Assembly (NCBI GenBank): GCA_963798865.1
Contig: CAWCVZ010000009.1
Span: 248,001-312,000, forward strand
Reading direction: 5' to 3'
DNA length: 64,000 bases
DNA from: RBG-16-34-14 sp963798865
GTDB taxonomy: Bacteria > Bacteroidota > Ignavibacteria > Ignavibacteriales > Ignavibacteriaceae
Shown: piece after piece, positions 1 through 8,635 of the stretch
Position numbering within the stretch: the first letter of the stretch is position 1
How the letters are laid out: the number at the start of each line of letters is the position of its first letter
Notes under the pieces: model-generated
Database searches by the model: none
The model's input: only the letters and a program-made list of their open reading frames with translations
Told to the model about the DNA's origin: nothing
Position numbers and translations under genes: made by a program

Positions 1-574
1 AGATATCTGTAGCCATTCCGCCACGGTAACGTTTCCATGTTCTGTAAACTCTTGTACGCGGAGTATAAGCGATCATTTTAGCATCGGACGAAAGCGATGC
101 AAACTCGCCATAAGGCACAGGAAGCTTTTCGGGCAGCCCTCCTTTATCTGATACTTTATAGAATTGGCTGAATCGCTGCTTGCCGCTTTCACGTGAAGAA
201 GCAAACAAAATATTTTTCCCGTCCGGATACCAGTCAACAATCCGGTCACCCATTCCATGGTAAGTTAATCTGGAAGGAATTCCTCCCATCGAAGGCATTG
301 AATAAACATCAATGTTACCGGAATAATTACCGCTGAAAGCAATCTGTAAACCATCAGGTGAGAAGTGCGGCAGCACTTCCATGCCTTCAGCAGATGTTAA
401 CCTATGCGCGATACCGCCATCTTTTGCAACAATCCAGATATCTCCGCCATAGGAAAAAGTAATTTGAGTTTTTGAAACATCGGGATACTGCAGCATCCTT
501 GCATTAATTTGTGCAAATATATTAGTTGATAAAAAAAATAAAATAGTGGTTATTGAAATGAAGATTTTTTTCAT
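1..574 (-). CDS. Tricorn-type S41 protease, N-terminal part (runs off the left edge)
   Basis: The reading frame opens at the ATG complementary to 572-574 and stays open to base 1, so only about 191 N-terminal residues are present. It starts with a signal peptide (MKKIFISITTILFFLSTNIFAQ), giving a periplasmic or outer-surface protein. Next come TolB/WD40-like propeller strands of the kind found in tricorn proteases: 'SYGGDIWIV', 'RLTSAEG', 'PHFSPDGLQIAFSG', 'VYSMPSMGG', 'DWYPDGKNILFAS'. In the family these propeller blades precede a PDZ domain and an S41 serine protease domain that degrade peptides. That catalytic part would lie beyond the left edge, so protease activity is inferred from the propeller pattern only. 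A TolB-like or other propeller protein is the alternative. Confidence 0.75.
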   Translation of the reverse strand, partial: MKKIFISITTILFFLSTNIFAQINARMLQYPDVSKTQITFSYGGDIWIVAKDGGIAHRLTSAEGMEVLPHFSPDGLQIAFSGNYSGNIDVYSMPSMGGIPSRLTYHGMGDRIVDWYPDGKNILFASSRESGKQRFSQFYKVSDKGGLPEKLPVPYGEFASLSSDAKMIAYTPRTRVYRTWKRYRGGMATDI

Positions 575-767
575 AATACCCTCTCAGTGTTTAGCGAATG
601 CTGAATTTACAATTTAAATTCAAACTTGTAAGATAAAATAATGAATTTTTAATATTTGAATTCTAAAGGAGATTAAAATTTTGATGAGCGGTATTAAATT
701 ATTATAGGTTGATTTATGGTAATCGTAGGAATATATTTCAACGGAAAATTTAACAGAAAATTATTTT

Positions 768-1532
768 ATGATTCAGGTCCTAAATGATTTTAAATCTTTT
801 AGCAAAGTTCTTGCTCACCATAGCGGAGAAATAATTAAAAAATATTTCAGAACCGAAATTAATGTTGAATCCAAACCCGATTTTTCACCTGTTACAATTG
901 CCGATAAAAAAGCTGAAGAAGCTATGCGTGAATTAATTTTTAAGGAATTTCCTGAGCATGGAATTCTGGGAGAAGAATTTGGAGTTTATAATGAAGGGGC
1001 TGAATATCAATGGGTACTTGACCCAATTGACGGTACAAAGAGTTTTATATGCGGGGCAATTACTTTCGGGACTTTAATTGCTCTAACAAAAAATGATGAA
1101 CCAATTCTTGGAGTAATTAACCAGCCGATACTTGATCACTTCCTTATAGGCGATAACAAAACTGCGGAGCTTAATAATCAGAAAGTAAAAGTTAGAGATT
1201 GTAAAACAATTAAAGATGCTGTTCTCGTTTATACAGATCATTTAAGTATTGAAAAGTACCAGAGTCTCGAAAAGTTTGAAAAGCTGATGCGGGAAGTTAA
1301 GCTGGTAAGAGGATGGGGAGATTGTTATGGTCATTATCTTCTCGCTTCCGGATATATTGATATAATGATAGATCCGGTAATGAGCTTATGGGATTTGATG
1401 GCACTTATCCCTGTTGTTAGAGGTTCCGGTGGAATTATTACAGACTACCAGGGAAATGATCCGGTTAAGGGAAGCAGTATTATTGCTGCTTCACCGGCAA
1501 TACACTCAGAAGTTATTAAGGCACTTAATTAA
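768..1532 (+). CDS. hisN: Inositol-monophosphatase-family phosphatase, histidinol-phosphatase (HisN) type
   Basis: 254 residues, the usual length for the Mg-dependent inositol monophosphatase family. Metal and catalytic motifs are intact: GEE at 68-70, DPIDGT at 85-90 and WD at 208-209 with 'WDLMALIPVV' after it. The run 'GWGDCYGHYLLASG' before the second metal site and 'GTKSFICG' after the first resemble HisN histidinol-phosphatases more than SuhB, so dephosphorylation of L-histidinol phosphate in histidine synthesis is the best guess. No other his gene lies in the window, so the substrate is uncertain and 3'(2'),5'-bisphosphate nucleotidase or generic IMPase remain possible. Cytosolic, with no signal peptide. 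Single gene, transcribed away from the tricorn gene. Confidence 0.8.
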   Translation: MIQVLNDFKSFSKVLAHHSGEIIKKYFRTEINVESKPDFSPVTIADKKAEEAMRELIFKEFPEHGILGEEFGVYNEGAEYQWVLDPIDGTKSFICGAITFGTLIALTKNDEPILGVINQPILDHFLIGDNKTAELNNQKVKVRDCKTIKDAVLVYTDHLSIEKYQSLEKFEKLMREVKLVRGWGDCYGHYLLASGYIDIMIDPVMSLWDLMALIPVVRGSGGIITDYQGNDPVKGSSIIAASPAIHSEVIKALN

Positions 1533-1567
1533 TTTGGGGAATATAGTAACTAACGCACAATTTAATA

Positions 1568-2320
1568 TCAGATAAAAAGAAAAATAACAACGGCCGCAAT
1601 TGCAAAAACCATTGCAGTTTGTTTAGAATTTTTTAAGTTGAAAATAATTATCATTGCTGCTATCCAAAGAATAAAAAGAAGAATTGATTGAAGATCAAAT
1701 AAAGACGTTATGGGAACAACTTTTTTGTTTATTGCATCAAGCTCATAGGACTTTCTTAAAGGCGTAACTGCAACAGTATAAACAAAAAATGTGGCAACGG
1801 TAAATAAGGTAAGCTTTTTTATTTTTTCATTTTTATTGAAATAATCCAAAGCTGTTCTAAAGCTTAAAAGTAATCCGCCAAAGAGAGCAAAGTCACTTAA
1901 CATGCTTATAGTTGAAGGTACATAACCTTTGAATATAAGAGTTACAGGTTTATCTGGAATAACATATTTATTCTCATTTTTTTTAATCTCAGCAAAGTAT
2001 AAAATTTTTTCTCCTGCGTTTTGTTTCGGTATTCCTCCTACGAGAGCTTCTTCATTTTTTTTCATTTCAACAGATTTCCACTCATTTTCATTCTCTTTCT
2101 TCCACTTAAATGCAGCCTGAATATCGGGACTATCAGTTCTGATTAGAAGTCTGTAATCTCCTTTATCCTTATAAATTTTATCAAACCTGTAAGAAACATT
2201 TTTCCCATCAATAGTTATTGCACCTGTAACCGGGTTATATTTATCAGTACAGCTTTGAATATAAGCTGTAAGAAAGGTGAGTAGAAATGCAGAAGTCCAT
2301 AGAATAATAGAGCGTTTCAT
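1568..2320 (-). CDS. Unrecognised membrane protein with an extracytoplasmic N-terminal domain
   Basis: 250 residues that I cannot assign to a family. The N-terminus is a hydrophobic export signal (about residues 4-21) ending in 'YIQSC', which could be a relaxed lipobox. Residues about 25-135 are hydrophilic and strand-rich, with two short repeats of the 'W/Y-K...E...V' kind, probably a small beta domain outside the membrane. The C-terminal half has four predicted membrane spans (about 140-160, 172-190, 208-226 and 232-250). A beta domain followed by four helices suggests an envelope sensor or anchor, but nothing in the neighbourhood fixes a role. It stands alone between the convergent hisN-like gene and the outer-membrane protein operon, with 79 nt to the next minus-strand gene. 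Confidence 0.6.
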   Translation of the reverse strand: MKRSIILWTSAFLLTFLTAYIQSCTDKYNPVTGAITIDGKNVSYRFDKIYKDKGDYRLLIRTDSPDIQAAFKWKKENENEWKSVEMKKNEEALVGGIPKQNAGEKILYFAEIKKNENKYVIPDKPVTLIFKGYVPSTISMLSDFALFGGLLLSFRTALDYFNKNEKIKKLTLFTVATFFVYTVAVTPLRKSYELDAINKKVVPITSLFDLQSILLFILWIAAMIIIFNLKNSKQTAMVFAIAAVVIFLFI

Positions 2321-2399
2321 TTAGATTTCTTTTTACCGAAATCTAAGAAAAAAACCTGACTTGAAGAATTCAAAATCCGGCTAATATAAATTTACATTC

Positions 2400-3535
2400 T
2401 TATAAAGAAGTTCCCAGTTTAAACCTTAAGTTGAAAAAGATTGAGGTTACACCGAAACCGCCGGTTGAAGTTGTTGTAAAGATTGCAGAGGGTCCGAGAG
2501 CAATAGCACTAAAGGCAAATCCTTCAGCAATTTTCTGAACAAGAATATCCACAACATACTGAGCCTGTCTTATATCGCTGCTAACCATTCCATCAAACCT
2601 AAAATCAAAAGTACTTCCTGCAAGGGAAATTTCTCTGCCGGTAAAACCAACATGCCATTCATCGAGATAGCGTGCGACATAAACTTTACCTCTTGTTGAT
2701 GCCAGCACACTGATCGGATAACGGAATTCAAAATTTACATATGAATCTGTGAGATACTTTATTTTTAAGTCACCTTTATTATTCTTTTGCCAGCGCTCAA
2801 TTTCAGTAAAAGTTGGTTCGTCAAGAACTTTGGTATAGCTTACCTGGAAGAAATTTCCAAAAGGTATTACATAACCAAGCTGTATACCGGTAGTCACATA
2901 AAGATTGTTATGGTTTTCCTCAGATTTTATTTCTGTCATTGCATCTACAGAGTTAAATGCACCGCCGAAGAAACCCAGAATATGAAAATTAGCTTCCACA
3001 AAGTTTGTTTCCAGAGGACCTGAATAAGGCGTACCAATTCCGAATGAAAGACCTATATCTTTTTTAATTGGAAAGCCAAACCTTTCGCCTCCAAATAATT
3101 GTAAGAATGGGTTAATATATTGTAAAGTAGGAGATATCTGGGTTGCAGTTGGAGGAGCGATTAATTTACCGAAGCGCATTTTTTCAAAAACACGTGTAAA
3201 AACACTTGCGTAATGAATATTTTCTTCGAGATTGATTTTAAAGGAAAGGTCTGAATCTTTGCCCGTGTTTCGGGGTCAAATGCCAGGAATGGATAAAGAG
3301 TTCCTTTTATAGATACAGTTTGGTTATTTGGATCGCGTAAATCAACTAGTATTTCTGCTTTTGGATCCGGAGGATCAATGAATACTTCTCCCTGTATTTG
3401 AATGAAAAGACTGTCATCGAGAGGTTCCATCTGATAAAATAAAACCGGTTCCCCTTCTTCCTGGGCTAAGACAGAAAAAAAATTTCCTAACATGAGAAGC
3501 AAAAAAAGCAGCAGGAATTTTCTCAAATGTTTCAA
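2400..3535 (-). CDS. Outer-membrane protein of the GldM-like operon, paralog A (reading frame shifts -1 at 3236-3242)
   Basis: Composite of two overlapping frames. The first (3535 down to 3161) encodes a signal peptide ending in 'FFSVLAQ' and a periplasmic segment with 'FIDPPDPKAEILVDLRDP'. The second (to 2400) encodes a beta-rich region with 'PFLQLFGGERFG', 'GTPYSGPLETNF' and a terminal beta-strand-like end. Joining them by a -1 change at the heptamer TTTAAAA (complement of 3236-3242, codon phase T_TTA_AAA, codon 99) gives about 378 residues. The -1 frame reads on as 'FKINLEENIHYASVFTRVFE' straight into the second frame. The neighbouring paralog (3593-4728) has the same length and the same shift at the same codon. 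No family name is recognised; a barrel-like outer-membrane protein working with the upstream channel and GldM-like genes is inferred from position and composition. Without the shift the product would be a 124-residue secreted fragment. Confidence 0.65.
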
Positions 3536-3592
3536 ATTTTAACCTTAAATAATTTTGAAATGTTAGCACAATATTAAAAAAAAATAATTTAT

Positions 3593-4728
3593 TTAAAGTG
3601 ATGTGCCTATTTTTAATCTTAAATTAGCGAATATTGAAATAAGTCCAAATTTTCCATCTTCAGTTGTGGAAAAAATAGCTGATGGACCAATAGCAAAAGC
3701 ACTAAACGCCCAGCTTTGGGCAATTTTTTGTACAAGAACATCAAGTAAATATTGTGGTTGTCTTATATCACTATGCGGCATTATATCAATTCTCAAATCG
3801 AATGTACTGCCTGCAAAAGAAAGCTCTCTGCCTGTAAATCCAAAGTGCCACTCATTCACATATTTTGCTAAATAAAATTTTCCTCTTGTTGAAGCAAGAA
3901 CACTAACAGGGTACCTGAATTCCCAGTTAAAATAAGAACCGTGTAAAATTTTAGCTTTATAATCAGCGGTATTATATTTTACATATTTTATACTATCCTG
4001 GGGATTAACTGCATCAATAACATTCATGTAGCTGATCTCAAAAAAGTTTCCAAATGGAATTGTATATCCCAGCTGAAAGCCGCTTTTTGTATACAAGTTG
4101 TTATGATTGTTTTGTTGTTTTATATCAGTTATCTCATCGACCTTGGTAAAAGCACCGCCAAACAAACCGAGAATATGCAGGTTCGCTTCAATAAAATTTG
4201 TTTCGAGTGGACCGGAATAAGGAGTTCCAAAACCTAAAGATAATCCAATATCATTTTTAATAGGCAGGCCGAATCTTTCGCCACCAAAAGCCTGAAGAAA
4301 AGGATTTACATAACCCATTGATGGTGAGATTTGCACAGCTGTTGGAGGAGATACAATTTTATTTACTCTCATTCTTTCAAAAACCCGTGTGAAAACACTG
4401 CCGAAATGAATATTCTCTTCAAGATTAATTTTAAAGGGTAGGTGATAATTTTAGCTCTGGTTTCCGGATCTAACGCAAGCAATGGATACAGGGTTCCTTT
4501 GATTGAAACTGTTTGGTTACTTTGGTCACGCAAATCAACAATAACTTCTGCTTTAGGATCAGGAGGATCTATAAAAACTTCCTCTTGAACTTTAATAAAG
4601 AGACTATCATCAAAAGGTTCCATCTGATAAAATAAAATCTGTTCTTCATTATCTGTTTGGGCTTCTATATAAGATAGAGGGGCTAATGCAATAAGCAGAA
4701 TAATTACACGGAGGGCAATATGTTTCAT
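3593..4728 (-). CDS. Outer-membrane protein of the GldM-like operon, paralog B (reading frame shifts -1 at 4429-4435)
   Basis: Tandem paralog of the gene at 2400-3535, over half identical by eye, and again split: frame one covers 4728 to 4369 (signal peptide ending 'SYIEAQ', then 'VFIDPPDPKAEVIVDLRD'), frame two runs to 3593. A -1 change at TTTAAAA (complement of 4429-4435, phase T_TTA_AAA, codon 99) joins them into about 378 residues. In the 22 codons from the heptamer to the inner ATG, the two paralogs differ at nine bases. Six are third positions of the -1 frame and give only Y/F, A/G and K/R changes, whereas in the 0 frame every one changes the residue. So the -1 frame is the conserved coding frame there. 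The second frame has no signal peptide of its own, which argues against two separate genes. Specific function unknown. Confidence 0.65.
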
Positions 4729-4752
4729 TTTGTACTAAATTTTAATTGAAAT

Positions 4753-5696
4753 TTATTTAGAATAGTCTGTAAAAATGAATGAATCTCCCACTTGTACACG
4801 GTCTTTTGATCTTTCATCAACAACAGTAAAGAAGAAGTTAGCTTTATATCTACCTTCAGGATCCCGTAAATCTCCAAACTTGTCAAGCCATTCATCAAAA
4901 CGGTTTTCATTTGAGGCGAGTTTGAGGGATACATTGTAAACTAAATTTCCTTTGCTGTCTTTTACCGGACCTGTAACAGAAATCGGGCCGGAATAGGTTG
5001 TTTTGAGCTGATCAGGTCGTTCATCAATTACTGATACCCGAAATACCGTAATTTTCTGTAAATCTGCTACATAAATATTTGAACCGCTCATTTTAGTTGT
5101 AACTTTTTCAATTTTAACTTCAGGCGGTCTGTTTGGAACAACTTTAATTTTTTCTTGCTGGCTTCCAAATTTTACAACCACTTCATTTTGATCGGTAAGA
5201 TCGAAAGTTTTTTCTTCCCCGGAGGAATTACTGCCAGAGGATTATTTAAATTTTTAGGATCATAAATATATGTCGGAACATTTCCTGTATTTGTGGCTTT
5301 ATTCCATGTATATTGAATAAAGGTTTGCTTAAGGGAAATGGGCATCTGTAATAAATTCTGTTCTTCAACAATTTCTTCTTTTGGTTTTTCTTCAGGTTTC
5401 TTTACTGTTTCAGCCAGAGTTTCCATTTTTTTGTTTAATGAAGCAAGTCTTTCTTTCAATTCAACATTTTCAATTTTAGCCTTTGGGTCAAGCTGCTTGG
5501 ATAATTCAAGTATCTGTGCATAAAGATTCTGAAGCTCAAGAACAAGAGAATCTCTTACAGATTTATCAACGGTTTGATCCTTAGAAACAACTCTGCTTAA
5601 GTCCAGGTCCGCTCCTTTTAATGCAAGCACAGTAATAACAAAAATGTACAATACCTGGTAAATAATAAACTTACTGTCTCTGTTTTTCTTAACCAT
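4753..5696 (-). CDS. GldM-like single-span periplasmic protein (reading frame shifts -1 near 5208-5213)
   Basis: Composite of about 314 residues. The N-terminus has a short cytoplasmic start and one membrane helix ('IIYQVLYIFVITVLALKGAD'), reminiscent of the 'MYLVLxAMLALN' helix of GldM/PorM. A coiled-coil-like stretch rich in L, E and K follows (about 40-100), then a K/E/P-rich linker and a beta-rich C-terminal region ('KVVPNRPPEVKIEKV', 'SVIDERPDQLKTTYSGPISV'). The frame changes by -1 in a run of six A (complement of 5208-5213, codons AAG AAA AAA CTT). The -1 frame reads 'KTFDLTDQNEVVVKFGSQQ', continuing sensibly into the second frame, while the 0 frame stops after 16 more codons. It lies 9 nt after the channel-like gene and 24 nt before the first outer-membrane paralog. 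By analogy with GldLM it could transmit energy from the inner membrane to outer-membrane partners. That is inference; homology is weak. Confidence 0.5.
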
Positions 5697-5705
5697 TTTT
5701 TTCTC

Positions 5706-6695
5706 TTAACGTTTAACAATTATTGATTCAAGATGCTTCAGACCAGTGACAGTTTTTTCATCACCCAGTGAATTAGAAGCTTGAGTTATTGAATTTGCAA
5801 GTTCTTTTAACTGCATAATCTTTTCGGGGGCAATACTTTGAACCGTACTGATCTTTTCAAGAACAGAGTGAACAATTGAAAAGTTTTTCTGAACAAGTTC
5901 ACTTAAACGTGCGGTTTGTTCAAGGACATTTTTATAAGATTCAAGATCTCTTAATGTAAGTTCGGCTCCTCTTCCGCTTGAACCCGGACCACCGCTTATT
6001 TGTTTGAGAAGATTTTTTGAATTTTCAATTTGTATTCTTGAAAAATACCTTTCTTTAATATCGCTAACATGGTTAACTACATTTTGAAATTCTACACCGA
6101 GCTGATCAAGAACAGGTTCAAATAATTTTCCAAGTGCAAGAACAATTAATGCTTTAACTTCAAATGGAACCGACAGTCCCAGAAAAACTTCTTTACCAAG
6201 TTGAATACTAATTAAAAGAATGGCTGCTCCAACCAAAGGAAGAGCTGTTGCAATACTATCAATAACACTTGTATATGAAGAAACAACACGATCAATTGTT
6301 TCAGATGCAGGTGTTCTTATTATTTCTAATCTTAATTTATTATAGGCAAGATATGATAGAAAAAGAAAAAGGGCATAAACCACAACCGGAAGCCACCAAA
6401 AGCTGTATGGTGAAATCATGCTTGAATCCGGCTGCCAGGCAGGGAATAAATTTTGAGCTATTTTTATAGTAATATCTCCAAGAATTGGAACTGATGAAAG
6501 ATCCAGAAAAAAAGAGATAAAAAGTGCAATAAATGATATAATTGCGGGTTTAATTATCAAGCTAAATTTAATATTGTTTACGGCGGTATGTGTATATCGC
6601 TCAAGTTCCTCCTCCAATCCATCTTTTGAATATATATCGGGGAATTTATTTGAGATGGCTTCTGCTTGATCTCTTGCCGATTCTTTCATTAACAT
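5706..6695 (-). CDS. Polytopic inner-membrane protein, MotA/TolQ/ExbB- or GldL-like candidate
   Basis: 329 residues, first gene of the envelope operon. A charged N-terminal helix (1-40) is followed by hydrophobic spans at about 45-65, 97-118, 148-168 and 178-195. A long soluble helical tail with 'LRDLESYKNVLEQTARLSEL' ends near 329. The 'IATALPLVGAAILLISIQLG' span followed by another helix and a cytoplasmic helical tail resembles the second and third helices of MotA/TolQ proton-channel subunits, but the sequence match is not strong. Position directly upstream of a GldM-like protein supports a GldL-type role. 'Unknown membrane protein' is the safe fallback. The start is the ATG at 6695; a second Met follows two codons later. 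A long AT-rich divergent region lies upstream. Confidence 0.45.
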   Translation of the reverse strand: MLMKESARDQAEAISNKFPDIYSKDGLEEELERYTHTAVNNIKFSLIIKPAIISFIALFISFFLDLSSVPILGDITIKIAQNLFPAWQPDSSMISPYSFWWLPVVVYALFLFLSYLAYNKLRLEIIRTPASETIDRVVSSYTSVIDSIATALPLVGAAILLISIQLGKEVFLGLSVPFEVKALIVLALGKLFEPVLDQLGVEFQNVVNHVSDIKERYFSRIQIENSKNLLKQISGGPGSSGRGAELTLRDLESYKNVLEQTARLSELVQKNFSIVHSVLEKISTVQSIAPEKIMQLKELANSITQASNSLGDEKTVTGLKHLESIIVKR

Positions 6696-7067
6696 TTAGT
6701 ATCCTCTTATAATTTAAATGTCTAAAAAAAAGATTTGTTATTTAGATTGCCGTTAAAAATTCACAACTATCATACCATTAATGTATTAAAATAAGACGTT
6801 TAATCAATTATTAATTTTTAAATAAAGGGCAAAAACTGTAGAAAAAATATTTGGAAAAAGGAATAAAATTTCTATTTAAATATTAAAATATCAAAAAAAC
6901 AATTTTAAGAAAAGGTAATCCAAAATTTTGGGTATTAATTTGATTCAGAATACTTTAATGAGTAATAACTTTTTAACAAAATTAGTGTAAAATTTACCAA
7001 TTAAATAATTAAAGGATTATTTTAATTAGTCAATAGAATTTTAATTACTGAGAATAATAATTTTTAA
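6696..7067. promoter_or_regulatory. 372 bp non-coding divergent intergenic region
   Basis: Very AT-rich region with many A and T tracts between the minus-strand envelope operon and the plus-strand amylase gene. Promoters for both must lie here, but no single box stands out. An imperfect AT-only inverted repeat (AATTAAATAAT ... ATTATTTTAATT, about 6999-7027) lies 40 nt before the amylase start. Its composition makes chance likely. No small gene, tRNA or terminator is seen. Confidence 0.4.
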
Positions 7068-8540
7068 ATGTCTAAAATTTCAAAACTGTATGAGATAAAT
7101 ACCAGAGTTTGGATAAAACGATTTGGCGGAGATGTAACTTTAGCTTCCATTCCTGATAATGTACTTATAGAAATTACTGAACTTGGTTTTGATGCTGTTT
7201 GGTTAATGGGGGTTTGGAAAACAAATGATAGTTTAATAGAAAAATGTTGTTTCACACCGGATCTCATTTCATCATATAGCAGAGCATTTAAAGATTGGGA
7301 TAAAAAGGATGTAATTGGTTCTCCATATGCAATAGATTGTTACGAATTAAATCCATCAATTGGAAAAACTTCCGGGCTTCTGAAGCTAAAAGAAAAATTA
7401 AATAATCTTGGATTGAAGCTTATACTTGATTTTATTCCAAATCATTTTAGTGCTGCAAGCAGGTATATTAAAACAAATCCCGAAGTTTTTCTTAATGCTG
7501 ATGAAGAATTGCTTTCAAAGGATCCTCTTACTTTTTTTAAACCGGAAGGATGTGAAAAAATTTTTGCTCATGGACGTGATCCATTTTTTCTACCTTGGAC
7601 AGATACTATACAAATTAATTATTTTAATCCTGCCGCAAGAATTTTTATGACCAACCAGTTATTTAATATTGCCGAGTATTGTGATGGAGTACGGTGCGAT
7701 ATGGCAATGCTGCCTTTAAATAATGTATTTCATAATACATGGCTTGGCGTTCTAAATAAATTTGGCTATAAAAGAATTGAGCAGGAATTCTGGAATGAAG
7801 CAATTAAAGAAATAAAAAAGAAACATCCTGATTTTATTTTCCTGGCAGAAACTTATTGGGATCTTGAATATCAACTTCAAAAACTGGGGTTTGATTATAC
7901 ATATGATAAACAGCTTACGGATCGTCTTTCTAATAAAGATATTATTAATATCAAAAATCATCTGCTTGCTGAAAATGAATACCAGGCAAAGTCAGTCCGT
8001 TTTATTGAAAATCATGATGAAGAAAGGGCTATAGTAAAATTCGGTAAAGAAAGATCAATGGCAGCAGCAACAGTTATTAGTACGATTAAAGGCTTAAAGC
8101 TCTTTTATGATGGACAGCTTGACGGTTGGAAAACCAGGCTTCCTTTACAACTTGGCAGAGAACCTGAAGAGAGAACATCAATGAAAATTAAAAATTATTA
8201 CAAAAAAATTTTAGAAATAACAAAAGAAAAAATTTTCAGAGATGGCAGATGGGCTATGCTGGAACCAATTCCTGCAGCTGATGGAAATATTAGTTTTCAA
8301 AATTTTTTAACCTGGATATGGGTTTTTGAAAATGAAATAAGAATAGTTGTTATAAATTATTCTGAAATAACTTCACAGTGCCGACTAAAAATTGTTATCG
8401 ATTCTGACAAAAAAAATATTACTTTAGTCGATCTTTTGACAGATGATGAATATGTTCGTTCAGTTAGAGAAATGGAAAACCCCGGTTTGTTTATTGAGTT
8501 AAAAGGTTTTCACAGTCACATTTTTTCTATAAAAGATTAA
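7068..8540 (+). CDS. Alpha-amylase family glycoside hydrolase (GH13)
   Basis: 490 residues, with no signal peptide, so cytosolic. The GH13 signature regions are present: 'DFIPNH' at 121-126, 'GVRCDMA' with the nucleophile Asp at 211, the acid/base Glu at 261 in 'LAETYWD', and 'FIENHDEER' with His316-Asp317. It also has 'GFDAVWLMGVW' and a short C-terminal beta domain. It would cleave or transfer alpha-glucosidic bonds in intracellular glycogen or maltodextrins by the retaining mechanism. Exact specificity (amylase, glucanotransferase, trehalose-type) cannot be read from the sequence. Monocistronic, with its own AT-rich upstream region and 95 nt to the next gene. Confidence 0.85.
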   Translation: MSKISKLYEINTRVWIKRFGGDVTLASIPDNVLIEITELGFDAVWLMGVWKTNDSLIEKCCFTPDLISSYSRAFKDWDKKDVIGSPYAIDCYELNPSIGKTSGLLKLKEKLNNLGLKLILDFIPNHFSAASRYIKTNPEVFLNADEELLSKDPLTFFKPEGCEKIFAHGRDPFFLPWTDTIQINYFNPAARIFMTNQLFNIAEYCDGVRCDMAMLPLNNVFHNTWLGVLNKFGYKRIEQEFWNEAIKEIKKKHPDFIFLAETYWDLEYQLQKLGFDYTYDKQLTDRLSNKDIINIKNHLLAENEYQAKSVRFIENHDEERAIVKFGKERSMAAATVISTIKGLKLFYDGQLDGWKTRLPLQLGREPEERTSMKIKNYYKKILEITKEKIFRDGRWAMLEPIPAADGNISFQNFLTWIWVFENEIRIVVINYSEITSQCRLKIVIDSDKKNITLVDLLTDDEYVRSVREMENPGLFIELKGFHSHIFSIKD

Positions 8541-8635
8541 TCAATTCATCTTAATCATTTATCACACCATAATATTTAACCTTAATTAAATACAAATATT
8601 TTTTATCTTTCTAAATAAATAATCACTATTGAAAA

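Noticed and set aside
3161..3535. The first frames of the split outer-membrane genes as independent small secreted proteins
   Set aside because: After the heptamer the 0 frame is not conserved between the paralogs while the -1 frame is, and the second frames lack signal peptides. One joined gene per copy fits better.
6999..7027. AT-only inverted repeat before the amylase gene as an operator
   Set aside because: Composition is nearly pure A/T in a very AT-rich stretch, so chance pairing is expected.
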